A DNA stretch of 36,650 nt from Bacteroidaceae bacterium (GTDB taxonomy: Bacteria > Bacteroidota > Bacteroidia > Bacteroidales > Bacteroidaceae). The stretch covers positions 1-36,650 of the forward strand of contig JAFXZK010000031.1 of NCBI GenBank assembly GCA_017541265.1. Direction: 5' to 3'. A model generated the notes under the pieces. That model was not told the origin of the DNA. It searched no databases and worked only from the letters and a program-made list of their open reading frames with translations. Positions 7,165-14,257 of the stretch are shown here, one piece after another (position 1 is the stretch's first letter; the number at the start of each line of letters is the position of its first letter). The position numbers were made by a program, and so were the translations under genes.

Positions 7165-7703
7165 TATTTTTCATTCAATTTAATTAGCCCGAAGACGGCA
7201 TAGTTCAACATGTCCATGTAGTTCGCGTCCACGCCTTCGCTGACCAGTGTGTCACCGTCGAGCAGCTCAATCTGCTTCGTACGGAAGACCTTCATGAGGA
7301 TAAGGTCTGTGTAGCTGCTGATGCGCATCATGCGCCAGGCCTCGTCGTAGTCGTGGTTCTTGCGGAGCATCAGCTGCAGGGCCTCGTTCGCGTGCTTGTC
7401 GTAAGCCTCGATTGCCTCCTCCTTCGTCATGTCGTCGGGCTTCTCGCTGTAGCCCTTTTCCAATTGTATGAGGCCGATGATGGCATAGTTCACGATGCCG
7501 ATGAACTCCGGACGGATGCCCTCGTCGACCATCGAGACACCCTTCGTCTCGATGCTTCGGATGCGGTTGGCCTTGATGTATATCTGGTCGGTGAGCGACG
7601 AGGGACGCAGGATGCGCCAGGCAGCCCCGTAGTCGTGCAGCTTCTTCACGAACAGCGCACGGCACTCCGCCATCACCTTCTCGAACTGTTCTTTGGTTTC
7701 CAT
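7164..7703 (-). CDS. DUF1599 protein with two tandem domain copies
   Basis: 179 residues from METKEQFEKV. The protein is an internal duplication: copy one has FVKKLHDYGAAWRILRPSS, DQIYIKANRIRSIE and GIRPEFIGIVNYAIIGLIQL; copy two has LRKNHDYDEAWRMMRISSYT, LILMKVFRTKQIEL and GVDANYMDMLNYAVFGLIKL. The HDYxxAWR motif is present in both. I recall this family also being called nucleotide-modification associated domain 1, but nothing here shows such a role. I chose the start at 7703 because the upstream residues of a longer reading (from 7742) are repeat-like (GTTCAAT units). It is the first gene of the long minus-strand operon, with a promoter near 7766. Confidence 0.85.
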   Translation of the reverse strand: METKEQFEKVMAECRALFVKKLHDYGAAWRILRPSSLTDQIYIKANRIRSIETKGVSMVDEGIRPEFIGIVNYAIIGLIQLEKGYSEKPDDMTKEEAIEAYDKHANEALQLMLRKNHDYDEAWRMMRISSYTDLILMKVFRTKQIELLDGDTLVSEGVDANYMDMLNYAVFGLIKLNEK

Positions 7704-7765
7704 TGAACGAATATTGAACATTGAACAATATAATATGTTCACGCGCCCTCGCGCGTAAAACGTCG

Positions 7766-7799
7766 CAAAGATACTACATTATTTTCAATTATAGGGCAA
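7766..7799 (-). promoter_or_regulatory. Bacteroidetes-type promoter of the DUF1599-to-paaK operon
   Basis: On the minus strand TATCTTTG (7766-7773) matches the TAnnTTTG -7 box. A TTG lies upstream at 7797-7799 with a 23-base spacer, longer than the usual 19-20, so the -33 box is uncertain. It is 63 bp before the DUF1599 start. Confidence 0.55.
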
Positions 7800-7870
7800 G
7801 TTGCCGAGAAAAAAGTGAGATAATGCGTCTTTTGGCACTTTACATAGCATCGGGAGCTCCTGCGGGATCG

Positions 7871-7993
7871 GGCGGATTTGCAATCCGACCGTATCGAGTA
7901 TAAGCATTTGCAATGCGATAATCGAAGATGACAATTATACAGTTGCGGGATTACAAATCCCCATACTCGATACTGGCGGATTGCAAATCCGCC
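7871..7993. repeat. 123-bp palindromic element with GGCGGATTTGCAATCCG ends
   Basis: The left arm 7871-7901 and right arm 7963-7993 are inverted copies (29 of 31 identical), each a hairpin GGCGGATTTGCAATCCG followed by GTATCGAGTAT. Inside each arm is a second palindrome, GCATTTGCAATGC on the left and GGGATTACAAATCCC on the right. It is unrelated in sequence to the C-rich elements but has the same paired-inverted-hairpin logic. It lies in the long gene-free stretch 7743-8542. A degenerate single arm is at 18101-18122. Confidence 0.85.
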
Positions 7994-8057
7994 AGAACAC
8001 CCCAAGGTCGAAACTCGACAAATAGAAAGCAAAAACGCTATTTCTCTTTCTTCTTGA

Positions 8058-8411
8058 TTTCAGGCAAACCGTCGAGAAACACTGGAAATGCTCTTGACCA
8101 TAGTTTGAGTCGTTTTTTCAGAGAAATGCGCTTAAATCGAATGTATACTGGGAATCAACATGTTACAAGTCGAGTTTTTCGGAAACAAACGCCGAATTGA
8201 CAACCATACATGGCAAAACAGACCATTTTTGCGCGTTTTTCGGCCAAATTCTACATGGGGTTTTGCCCAAACTAACCATGTACTTATTGGAATAAGTCCG
8301 TGTTCTTATCTAAATAAGTCCACGTTCTTATTGGAGCAACTTCACATGAAAATTCCAAATTCGACGTGTTTTGCCCCATTTTTAGCCACGTCTGAAAGTG
8401 ACAAAACGAAA
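8058..8411. other. copy A of a dispersed non-coding sequence, about 350 bp
   Basis: This stretch aligns collinearly with 18202-18586. The first 81 bases align without gaps at 54 identities (hand count), many differences being transitions. A second block near 8211 shares GCAAAAC...TTTT...CGTTTTT, and a third shares the exact 14-mer GTGACAAAACGAAA (8398-8411). No reading frame with a credible start or domain spans it. In both places a GGATTTGCAATCCG-type palindrome lies 60-100 bp upstream. Function unknown: a decayed mobile sequence or a structured RNA are both possible. Confidence 0.6.
8277..8342. repeat. three tandem 22-bp units with palindromic cores
   Basis: Units at 8277-8298, 8299-8320 and 8321-8342 each follow the plan CrTGTnCTTATnnnAATAAGTC. 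The first two contain the palindromes ACTTATTGGAATAAGT and CTTATCTAAATAAG; the third has lost its right half. They lie inside the non-coding copy A. Confidence 0.75.
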
Positions 8412-8455
8412 GGATGCAACCACAAAAAGGTTACAATTTGGCATCATAAAGAATT

Positions 8456-8490
8456 GGCGGCAAGCTTGCACTAAAAGCAAACCTGCCGCC
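8456..8490 (-). terminator. hairpin downstream of glyA
   Basis: GGCGGCA (8456-8462) pairs with TGCCGCC (8484-8490), with an inner TTGC/GCAA pairing. It lies 53 bp after the glyA stop on the minus strand. The run of T after it is weak, so this is a candidate only. The bases from 8511 to 8550 between it and the stop are a palindromic short repeat (CCTATAGG, CTTATAGG, CCTAATAGG) that includes the glyA stop codon. Confidence 0.5.
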
Positions 8491-8542
8491 GACTCCTGAG
8501 GCTATAGAACCTATAGGTCTTATGAGTCTTATAGGCCTAGGC

Positions 8543-9823
8543 CTAATAGGCGAAAATGGGATACTTCTCCATGATGGCGTTCACTTCGCTGCGAACCTGG
8601 GCGATAACGGTCTCGTCCTCGGGGGCGTTCAGCACCCGCTCGATGAACTCTGCAATCTTCACCATCAGGTCTTCCTTCGCACCGCGAGTGGTGAGGGCTG
8701 GCGTGCCGAGACGGATGCCAGAGGTCTGGAAGGCGCTGCGGCTGTCGAAGGGCACCATGTTCTTGTTGACGGTCAGGTCGGCTGCCACAAGGGCTTTCTC
8801 CGCCACCTTGCCGGTGAGGTCGGGGTACTTGCTCCGCAGGTCAACAAGCATCGAGTGGTTGTCTGTACCGCCGCTCACGATGTCGAAGCCACGCTTGATA
8901 AGCTCTTCGGCAAGTACAGCGGCGTTCTTCTTCACCTGCTTTGCCCACTCCTTGAACTCAGGTTGCAATGCTTCGCCGAAAGCAACAGCCTTGGCTGCGA
9001 TGACGTGCTCCAACGGACCGCCCTGAATGCCGGGGAACACGGCGCTGTTCAAGAGGGCGGACATCTTCTTCACCTCGCCCTTCGGGGTTGTCTTGCCCCA
9101 AGGATTGTCGAAGTCCTTGCCCATGAGGATGATGCCGCCGCGCGGGCCGCGCAGGGTCTTGTGGGTGGTGCTGGTCACGATGTGTGCGTACTTCACGGGG
9201 TTGTCGAGGAGGCCTGCTGCGATGAGTCCGGCGGGGTGCGCCATGTCAATCATGAGCAGAGCTCCCACCTTGTCGGCAATCGCGCGCATGCGGGCGTAGT
9301 CCCACTCGCGGCTGTAAGCCGAGCCGCCGCCGATGATGAGCTTGGGTTTATGCTCAATGGCCAGCTGTTCCATCTCGTCGTAGTCCACGCGACCAGTCTC
9401 CTTCTTTAGGTTGTAGCCGACGGGCTTGTAGATGATGCCGCTGGTGTTGACCAGGGAGCCGTGGCTGAGGTGCCCGCCGTGGTCGAGGTTCAAGCCCATG
9501 AAGGTATCGCCCGGATTGAGGCAGGCGAGGAAGACGGCTGCATTGGCCTGTGCGCCGGAGTGCGGCTGCACGTTGGCATACTCGGCTCCAAAAAGCTTGC
9601 AGACGCGGTCGATGGCAAGTTGCTCCACCTCATCGACTACCTGACAGCCGCCATAGTAGCGCTTGCCAGGATAGCCCTCGGCATATTTGTTGGTCAGGCA
9701 AGAGCCCATAGCTGCCATAACCTGGTCACTCACATAGTTCTCGGAGGCAATGAGTTCCATGCCTCTGCGCTGTCGCTGGTTCTCCTTCTCGATGAGGGAG
9801 AAGATGGTTGAATCTTTTTGCAT
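8543..9823 (-). CDS. glyA: serine hydroxymethyltransferase
   Basis: PLP enzyme that converts serine and tetrahydrofolate to glycine and 5,10-methylene-tetrahydrofolate. The 426 residues fit the family. Visible signatures: [19 protein letters not shown], the folate/PLP region [33 protein letters not shown], and [18 protein letters not shown] with the PLP lysine in THKT. It follows pyrI after an inverted array of GGTTATGAGG repeats, and the bases just before the ATG (CATAACCT) are part of that repeat, so no Shine-Dalgarno is present. Co-transcription with pyrBI is probable. Confidence 0.98.
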   Translation of the reverse strand: MQKDSTIFSLIEKENQRQRRGMELIASENYVSDQVMAAMGSCLTNKYAEGYPGKRYYGGCQVVDEVEQLAIDRVCKLFGAEYANVQPHSGAQANAAVFLACLNPGDTFMGLNLDHGGHLSHGSLVNTSGIIYKPVGYNLKKETGRVDYDEMEQLAIEHKPKLIIGGGSAYSREWDYARMRAIADKVGALLMIDMAHPAGLIAAGLLDNPVKYAHIVTSTTHKTLRGPRGGIILMGKDFDNPWGKTTPKGEVKKMSALLNSAVFPGIQGGPLEHVIAAKAVAFGEALQPEFKEWAKQVKKNAAVLAEELIKRGFDIVSGGTDNHSMLVDLRSKYPDLTGKVAEKALVAADLTVNKNMVPFDSRSAFQTSGIRLGTPALTTRGAKEDLMVKIAEFIERVLNAPEDETVIAQVRSEVNAIMEKYPIFAY

Positions 9824-9919
9824 AGGTTATGAGGTTTTGAGGTTATAAGGTTTTAAGGCTATGAGGAAACTTCACCTCATAACCCGAAAGCGAAGCGACC
9901 TCATAACCTTATAACCTTA
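9823..9919. repeat. inverted arrays of GGTTATGAGG units between pyrI and glyA
   Basis: The left part (9824-9866) has GGTTATGAGG, GGTTATAAGG and GGCTATGAGG units. The right part (9874-9919) has CCTCATAACC twice and CTTATAACC units, so the two halves can fold on each other. The array overlaps the pyrI stop codon (TAA in GTATAAGG) and touches the glyA start. It is the same family as the tract at 1200-1236. The 93-bp intergenic gap contains little else. Confidence 0.85.
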
Positions 9920-10372
9920 TACAAGTTTTACATCTGTTAGATTGATTTCCCTGTTGCAATAGTGGCACTGGAGCGTGCCGCGTTCCTTGCCGAGGTAGTG
10001 GAAACGCGTCTGCATCGGTTCGTTGTTGGTGATGCACTTGTGGTTGTCGCAGCGCACGATGCCGATGAGTTCCTCGGGCATCTTGACTTCCTTCTTCTCC
10101 ACCACCTCGTAGTCGCGGATGACGCTCAGCGTGACGTTTGGCGCCACGACGGAAAGCTGGTTGACTTCGTCGTCGGAGAAGAACCTTTCGGCAACCTTGA
10201 TGATGCTCTTGCCTCCCATCTTCTTGCTCTTGAGGTTGTAGCCGATGGTGACGGCTGAACGCTCCTCTTCGAGGTGAAGCAGGCTGATGACCTGGAAGAG
10301 CTTGGCGGAAGGTATGTGGTCGATGACTGTGCCGTTCTGAAGGGCAGCCACCTGAAGTTCCTGGCGTTTCAT
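9917..10372 (-). CDS. pyrI: aspartate carbamoyltransferase regulatory chain
   Basis: Regulatory subunit that binds nucleotide effectors and, through a zinc site, the catalytic PyrB trimers. 151 residues from [20 protein letters not shown]. The N-terminal allosteric domain includes [14 protein letters not shown] and [20 protein letters not shown]. The C-terminal zinc domain has CDNHKC and CHYC, the four cysteines in the expected Cx4C...CxxC pattern. A reading from 10405 would add 11 residues without support, so I use 10372. It follows pyrB by 42 bp. Confidence 0.96.
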   Translation of the reverse strand: MKRQELQVAALQNGTVIDHIPSAKLFQVISLLHLEEERSAVTIGYNLKSKKMGGKSIIKVAERFFSDDEVNQLSVVAPNVTLSVIRDYEVVEKKEVKMPEELIGIVRCDNHKCITNNEPMQTRFHYLGKERGTLQCHYCNREINLTDVKLV

Positions 10373-10414
10373 ATAAAAGGTGAAAGAATGGGAGTTGGTG
10401 CGCACTTCTTCTTT

Positions 10415-11374
10415 TCAACTTTTTAATGTTTCAATTTTATTTTTGTCGTTAATAATCTCTTCGAGTGTGATGCCGAGGGTATCGCAGAGGATGGCCTCGC
10501 GTGCATAGAGACCGTTGCGGGCCTGCTGGAAGTAGTAGGCGTAGGGCGTGCCGTCGATGCTGTACTCTATCTCGTTGACCCTGGGCAGCGGATGCAGAAT
10601 CTTCATATTGGGCTTAGCCTTCGAGAGCATGGCACACTTCAGAAGGTAGCGGTCCTTGACGCGCTCGTACTCGTCGAGGTCAGTAAAGCGCTCCCTCTGT
10701 ACGCGCGTCATATATAATATGTCCGCGCCTGCGATGGTGTCTGCGTCGAAGTCCTGATGCTCTACATACTTGATGCCCTTCTCGCGGCAGTACATCTTGT
10801 AGTGTTCGGGCATAGCCAGTTCGTCGGGTGCGATGAAGTGGAAGGTTGGCGAGAAATGGCGCATTGCCGTCAGAAGGCTGTGAACTGTGCGTCCGTACTT
10901 GAGGTCGCCAACAAGATAAGTGTTCAGGTTCTCCAGCGTGCCCTGCGTCTGATAGATGGTATAGAGGTCGAGCATCGTCTGGCTGGGGTGCTGGTTGGCA
11001 CCGTCGCCGGCATTGACGATGGGTACGGGCGACACCTCGCTGGCATACTGTGCCGCACCCTCCAGATGGTGACGCATGACGATGATGTCAGCATAGTTGG
11101 ACACCATCATTATCGTGTCCTTCAGCGTCTCGCCCTTCGTGCCGCTCGTCACCTTCGGGTCCGCAAAGCCGATGACTTTCGCCCCAAGGCGGTTGGCTGC
11201 CGTCTCGAAGCTGAGACGTGTCCGGGTACTCGGCTCGAAGAACAATGTGGCAACAATCCTGCCTTCAAGAAGCCGGCGATTGGGATGCTTCTCGAACTCC
11301 TGCGCCATGCGGATGAGGTACTCTATCTTCTCGCGCGAATGGTTGGCTATGGTAACAAGACTTCTATTTTCCAT
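10415..11374 (-). CDS. pyrB: aspartate carbamoyltransferase catalytic chain
   Basis: Second step of pyrimidine synthesis: carbamoyl phosphate and aspartate to N-carbamoyl-aspartate. 319 residues. The carbamoyl-phosphate motif [35 protein letters not shown], the YGRTVHSL stretch and [22 protein letters not shown] are all present. The very last residues, IETLKS, are encoded by a 17-bp repeat (AACTTTTTAATGTTTCA, 10417-10433) that also ends the RNA methyltransferase gene at 15961. The gene heads the pyrB-pyrI-glyA unit. Confidence 0.98.
   Translation of the reverse strand: MENRSLVTIANHSREKIEYLIRMAQEFEKHPNRRLLEGRIVATLFFEPSTRTRLSFETAANRLGAKVIGFADPKVTSGTKGETLKDTIMMVSNYADIIVMRHHLEGAAQYASEVSPVPIVNAGDGANQHPSQTMLDLYTIYQTQGTLENLNTYLVGDLKYGRTVHSLLTAMRHFSPTFHFIAPDELAMPEHYKMYCREKGIKYVEHQDFDADTIAGADILYMTRVQRERFTDLDEYERVKDRYLLKCAMLSKAKPNMKILHPLPRVNEIEYSIDGTPYAYYFQQARNGLYAREAILCDTLGITLEEIINDKNKIETLKS
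10417..10433. repeat. 17-bp dispersed repeat encoding the pyrB C-terminus
   Basis: AACTTTTTAATGTTTCA, identical to 15963-15979. On the minus strand it encodes (I)ETLKS and most of the stop codon of pyrB. Confidence 0.85.
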
Positions 11375-11394
11375 TGCATTGCATTTTTCTGTTG

Positions 11395-11402
11395 CAAAGG
11401 TA
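11395..11402 (-). promoter_or_regulatory. -7 box of the pyrB promoter
   Basis: TACCTTTG on the minus strand, 21 bp before the pyrB start. A clear -33 TTTG is not seen; the upstream bases are the repeat tract of TTGAAAATT units. Confidence 0.6.
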
Positions 11403-11410
11403 CAAAAAAG

Positions 11411-11488
11411 TTGATAATTGAAAATTGAAAATTAAAAATTATTAAAGGAAAAGGAAAACTTTCAACTTTGAACTTTCAATTTTCAATT
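11411..11488. repeat. tract of TTGAAAAT / TTTCAATT units between pyrB and PBP1A
   Basis: The left half is TTGATAATTGAAAATTGAAA and similar; the right half is AACTTTCAATTTTCAATT. The two halves are partly complementary and could fold. The tract separates the divergent promoters of pyrB and the penicillin-binding protein. Confidence 0.7.
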
Positions 11489-11496
11489 ATTTACCG

Positions 11497-11504
11497 TATC
11501 TTTG
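11497..11504 (+). promoter_or_regulatory. -7 box of the PBP1A promoter
   Basis: TATCTTTG, 13 bp before the ATG at 11518, giving a very short leader. It is divergent from the pyrB promoter. Confidence 0.55.
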
Positions 11505-11517
11505 TAGTCTTAAAACT

Positions 11518-13866
11518 ATGTTTCGCATGAGAAAGAAGTTTTTCGTCTTCCTTTGGACGTGCTACATACTGGGTGTAATCGTTATCGGCGTTGTATTCTA
11601 TGGCATTTTCACAGGTGCCATCGGCTACATGCCGCAAATCGAGCAGCTGCAGAACCCCGTTAACAAGTTTGCCACGCAGGTTTTCTCTGCCGACGGCAAA
11701 CAGCTCGGCACATGGAGCTACAGCAGTGCCAACCGTGTCTTTGCTGACTTCGACGAACTGCCCCCAGCCCTCGTGCAGGCTCTTATCGCCACAGAGGATG
11801 TGCGCTTCTACGAGCACAACGGCATCGACTTCTTTGCCCTGCTTCGAGCCATCATCAAGCGCGGCGTGCTGCAGCAGAAGAGCGCAGGCGGCGGCAGCAC
11901 CATCACCCAGCAGCTTGCCAAGCAACTCTACTCCGAGAAAGCTGCCAACACCCAGGAACGTCTCTTGCAGAAGCCCATCGAATGGGTGATTGCCCTAAAG
12001 CTGGAACGCTTTTACACGAAGGAGGAAATCATCGGCATGTACTTCAACTACTTCGACTTCCTCCATAATGCAGTCGGCATCAAGACGGCGTCGCAAACCT
12101 ACTTTGGCAAAAGCCCGATGGAACTCGACACCTGCCAGTGCGCCCTGCTCGTCGGTATGTGCAAGAACCCCAGCTTTTTCAACCCCGTACGTCAGCCAGA
12201 GCGCTGCATTGACCGCCGCAACATCGTTCTGATGCAGATGGAAAAGGCAGGCTTCCTGACAAAAGAGCAACGCGAAGACCTTAGGCAGCGTCCGCTTGGC
12301 CTCAACTTCCACCGCGTCAGCCACAAAGAAGGACATGCTACCTACCTGCGCGACCACCTGCGCCTCATGCTCATGGCCAAGAAGCCCGTCCGCAGCGACT
12401 ACCCCTCTTGGCAGAAGCAGAAATTCTATGAAGACTCGTTGTCTTGGGAACAAGACCCGCTCTACGGTTGGTGCAACAAGAACATGAACCGCGACGGGCG
12501 TCCTTACAACATCTACACCGACGGTCTGAAGGTCTATACCACCCTTGACAGCCGCATGCAGGAATATGCCGAGGAAGCTGTTGCCAGACACGTCACGGGC
12601 GAGCTGCAGCCAATCTTCGACAAAGAGCAGTCCAAAAACAAGAATGCGCCATACGCCTCTGCACTCTCTGCCGACAAAGCCCGTGCCGACCTCGCTCGTG
12701 CCAAGCGCCAATGCAGTCGCTACATAGAGATGAAAAAGGCAGGCTACTCGGACGCAGAAATCGATGATGCCTTCTCGAAGCCCATCGAAATGACTGTCTA
12801 TTCGCTCACAGGCGACAAGGACACCGTAATGTCGCCCATCGACAGCATCCGCTACTACAAATCCTTCCTCCGCACAGGCTTCATGTGCATGGATTCCGAG
12901 ACGGGACACGTCAAGGCATACATCGGTGGCGTGGACTATAGCCACTTCCAATACGACATGTGTACGCAGGGAAAGCGTCAGGTCGGCTCCACCATCAAGC
13001 CCTACCTCTACTCCCTCGCCATGGAGAACGGCTGGACACCTTGCGACGTGGCTCCCAACGTGCAGCAGACCTACACCGTGGCAGGCAATCAGCTCTGGAC
13101 GCCCCGCAACGGCAGCAAGGCAAGATATGGCGAGATGGTGACGCTCAAATGGGGACTTGCCATGAGTAACAACTGGATTTCCGCCTGGCTGCTCAATCAG
13201 CTCAGCCCCGACCTTTTCGTTAAGCTGCTCCACGACTTCGGCATCCAGAACCAGGACATCGTGCCCTCGCTGGCACTCTGCCTCGGCCCTTGCGACATAT
13301 CAGTAGCCGAGATGGTGGGCGCGTACTCTGCCTTCCCGCAGAAAGGCGTGCGCCGCAATCCGCTTTACGTCACACGCATCGAAGACAGCGACGGCAACGT
13401 GTTGGCGCAGTTCCAGTCGAGAGTGAAGGAAGTCATCTCCGAGGAAGCTGCCTACAAGATGATTGTCATGATGCGCGGCGTCATCGACGGCGGCACGGGC
13501 AGCCGCATGAGAGGCCGCTACAAGATAACCGCTCCGATGGGCGGCAAGACGGGTACCACGAACGACAACAGCGACGGCTGGTTCGTGGGCTATACCCCGC
13601 GCCTCGTCTTCGGGGCATGGGTGGGCGGCGACGAGCGCGACGTCCACTTCGCAAGCATGGCAATCGGCCAGGGTGCCAATTCTGCACTTCCCATCGCTGC
13701 CTACTTCCTCCAGAAGGTCTATGCGGACGAGCGTCTCGGCTACAGCCAGACAGAAAACTTTGGCATTCCCGCCGAATTCGACCCCTGCAAGAGCGTTATT
13801 GACGAGGATGAGGGAAGTTCCAACGGCGAGGAAGAATTAGTTGGCTTCGACATTGAAGAAGATTAA
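11518..13866 (+). CDS. penicillin-binding protein 1A, bifunctional glycosyltransferase/transpeptidase
   Basis: Class A PBP that polymerises lipid II and cross-links peptidoglycan at the outer face of the inner membrane. 782 residues. A short cytoplasmic basic start (MFRMRKK) and one membrane helix at about 8-33 lead to the GT51 domain, with catalytic Glu93 in IATEDVRFYEHNGID and the signature GGGSTITQQLAKQLYSEK. The transpeptidase domain has Ser491 in VGSTIKPYLYS (SxxK), Ser550-Asn-Asn (SxN) and Lys677 in GGKTGTT (KTG). All three transpeptidase motifs are intact. The acidic tail (DEDEGSSNGEEELVGFDIEED) is unusual but not tied to a function. It appears to be a single-gene unit with its own promoter and a hairpin after the stop. 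Confidence 0.96.
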   Translation: MFRMRKKFFVFLWTCYILGVIVIGVVFYGIFTGAIGYMPQIEQLQNPVNKFATQVFSADGKQLGTWSYSSANRVFADFDELPPALVQALIATEDVRFYEHNGIDFFALLRAIIKRGVLQQKSAGGGSTITQQLAKQLYSEKAANTQERLLQKPIEWVIALKLERFYTKEEIIGMYFNYFDFLHNAVGIKTASQTYFGKSPMELDTCQCALLVGMCKNPSFFNPVRQPERCIDRRNIVLMQMEKAGFLTKEQREDLRQRPLGLNFHRVSHKEGHATYLRDHLRLMLMAKKPVRSDYPSWQKQKFYEDSLSWEQDPLYGWCNKNMNRDGRPYNIYTDGLKVYTTLDSRMQEYAEEAVARHVTGELQPIFDKEQSKNKNAPYASALSADKARADLARAKRQCSRYIEMKKAGYSDAEIDDAFSKPIEMTVYSLTGDKDTVMSPIDSIRYYKSFLRTGFMCMDSETGHVKAYIGGVDYSHFQYDMCTQGKRQVGSTIKPYLYSLAMENGWTPCDVAPNVQQTYTVAGNQLWTPRNGSKARYGEMVTLKWGLAMSNNWISAWLLNQLSPDLFVKLLHDFGIQNQDIVPSLALCLGPCDISVAEMVGAYSAFPQKGVRRNPLYVTRIEDSDGNVLAQFQSRVKEVISEEAAYKMIVMMRGVIDGGTGSRMRGRYKITAPMGGKTGTTNDNSDGWFVGYTPRLVFGAWVGGDERDVHFASMAIGQGANSALPIAAYFLQKVYADERLGYSQTENFGIPAEFDPCKSVIDEDEGSSNGEEELVGFDIEED

Positions 13867-13893
13867 CCATCTTTGCAAATACGCAAAGATGGT
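13866..13893 (+). terminator. perfect 11-bp stem hairpin after PBP1A
   Basis: ACCATCTTTGC, six-base loop, GCAAAGATGGT, starting at the last base of the stop codon. No T-run follows, so termination is inferred from position and stem only. Confidence 0.6.
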
Positions 13894-13975
13894 ATCATGT
13901 TCCGCTAAAAAAGTATTGGCACATTGACATAAATCAACAAAATTGGCATTTTGTTGTTTTTGTTGTTCCTTTTGC

Positions 13976-14005
13976 TTGCGGAAAGAATAATTCATCGTAC
14001 CTTTG
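13976..14005 (+). promoter_or_regulatory. promoter of an orphan small RNA
   Basis: TTG at 13976-13978, a 19-base spacer, and TACCTTTG at 13998-14005, a good match to the Bacteroidetes -33/-7 pattern. No plus-strand gene follows until 18697. Confidence 0.7.
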
Positions 14006-14011
14006 CAGTGC

Positions 14012-14148
14012 AAAAGAAAAGCAAAACTATTTCAGAAGCATATCATTAGTTAGTTTTAGTGTTTAGGTAAAAGATTTGTTTGAAGGTTAATAATAGTTGT
14101 TAGTTTTAGTTTTTGGAGAAGCAATCCGCGAGGACGCTTCTTTTTTTT
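14012..14148 (+). ncRNA. candidate small non-coding RNA, about 137 nt
   Basis: Bounded by a good promoter and a strong intrinsic terminator, with stop codons in all frames and no ATG of use. It contains a 12-base direct repeat, GTTAGTTTTAGT, at 14049-14060 and 14099-14110. The next genes on both sides point away from it or converge on it, so it is not a leader. I do not recognise the family. Confidence 0.6.
14117..14148 (+). terminator. intrinsic terminator of the small RNA
   Basis: AGAAGC pairs with GCTTCT (14117-14122 / 14136-14141); an inner TCC-GCGA-GGA stem is closed by a GNRA-type tetraloop. A run of eight T follows at 14141-14148. Confidence 0.85.
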
Positions 14149-14196
14149 GTCCATAAGCGAAAGCGGCATCAAGCCAGACGCATGCGACATAACAAG

Positions 14197-14236
14197 GAAG
14201 CCCCCTGTCGGCAATCATCTGTCGGCAGGGGGCTTC
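14197..14236 (-). terminator. hairpin downstream of the calpain-family gene
   Basis: GAAGCCCCCTG (14197-14207) pairs with CAGGGGGCTTC (14226-14236), an 11-bp perfect stem with an 18-base loop, 21 bp after the stop of the minus-strand gene. No clear T-run. Confidence 0.65.
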
Positions 14237-14257
14237 TCTGCGTTATAGGAATCTTCC

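Noticed and set aside
8160-8474. Possible 104-residue protein in the long non-coding region
   Set aside because: No promoter, composition unlike the real genes, runs across tandem palindromic units, and the homologous copy at 18.2 kb does not keep the frame.
11995-13233. Long minus-strand open frame (412 codons) opposite the penicillin-binding protein
   Set aside because: Lies wholly antisense to a well-defined PBP with intact motifs; it has no family motif and reflects codon bias.
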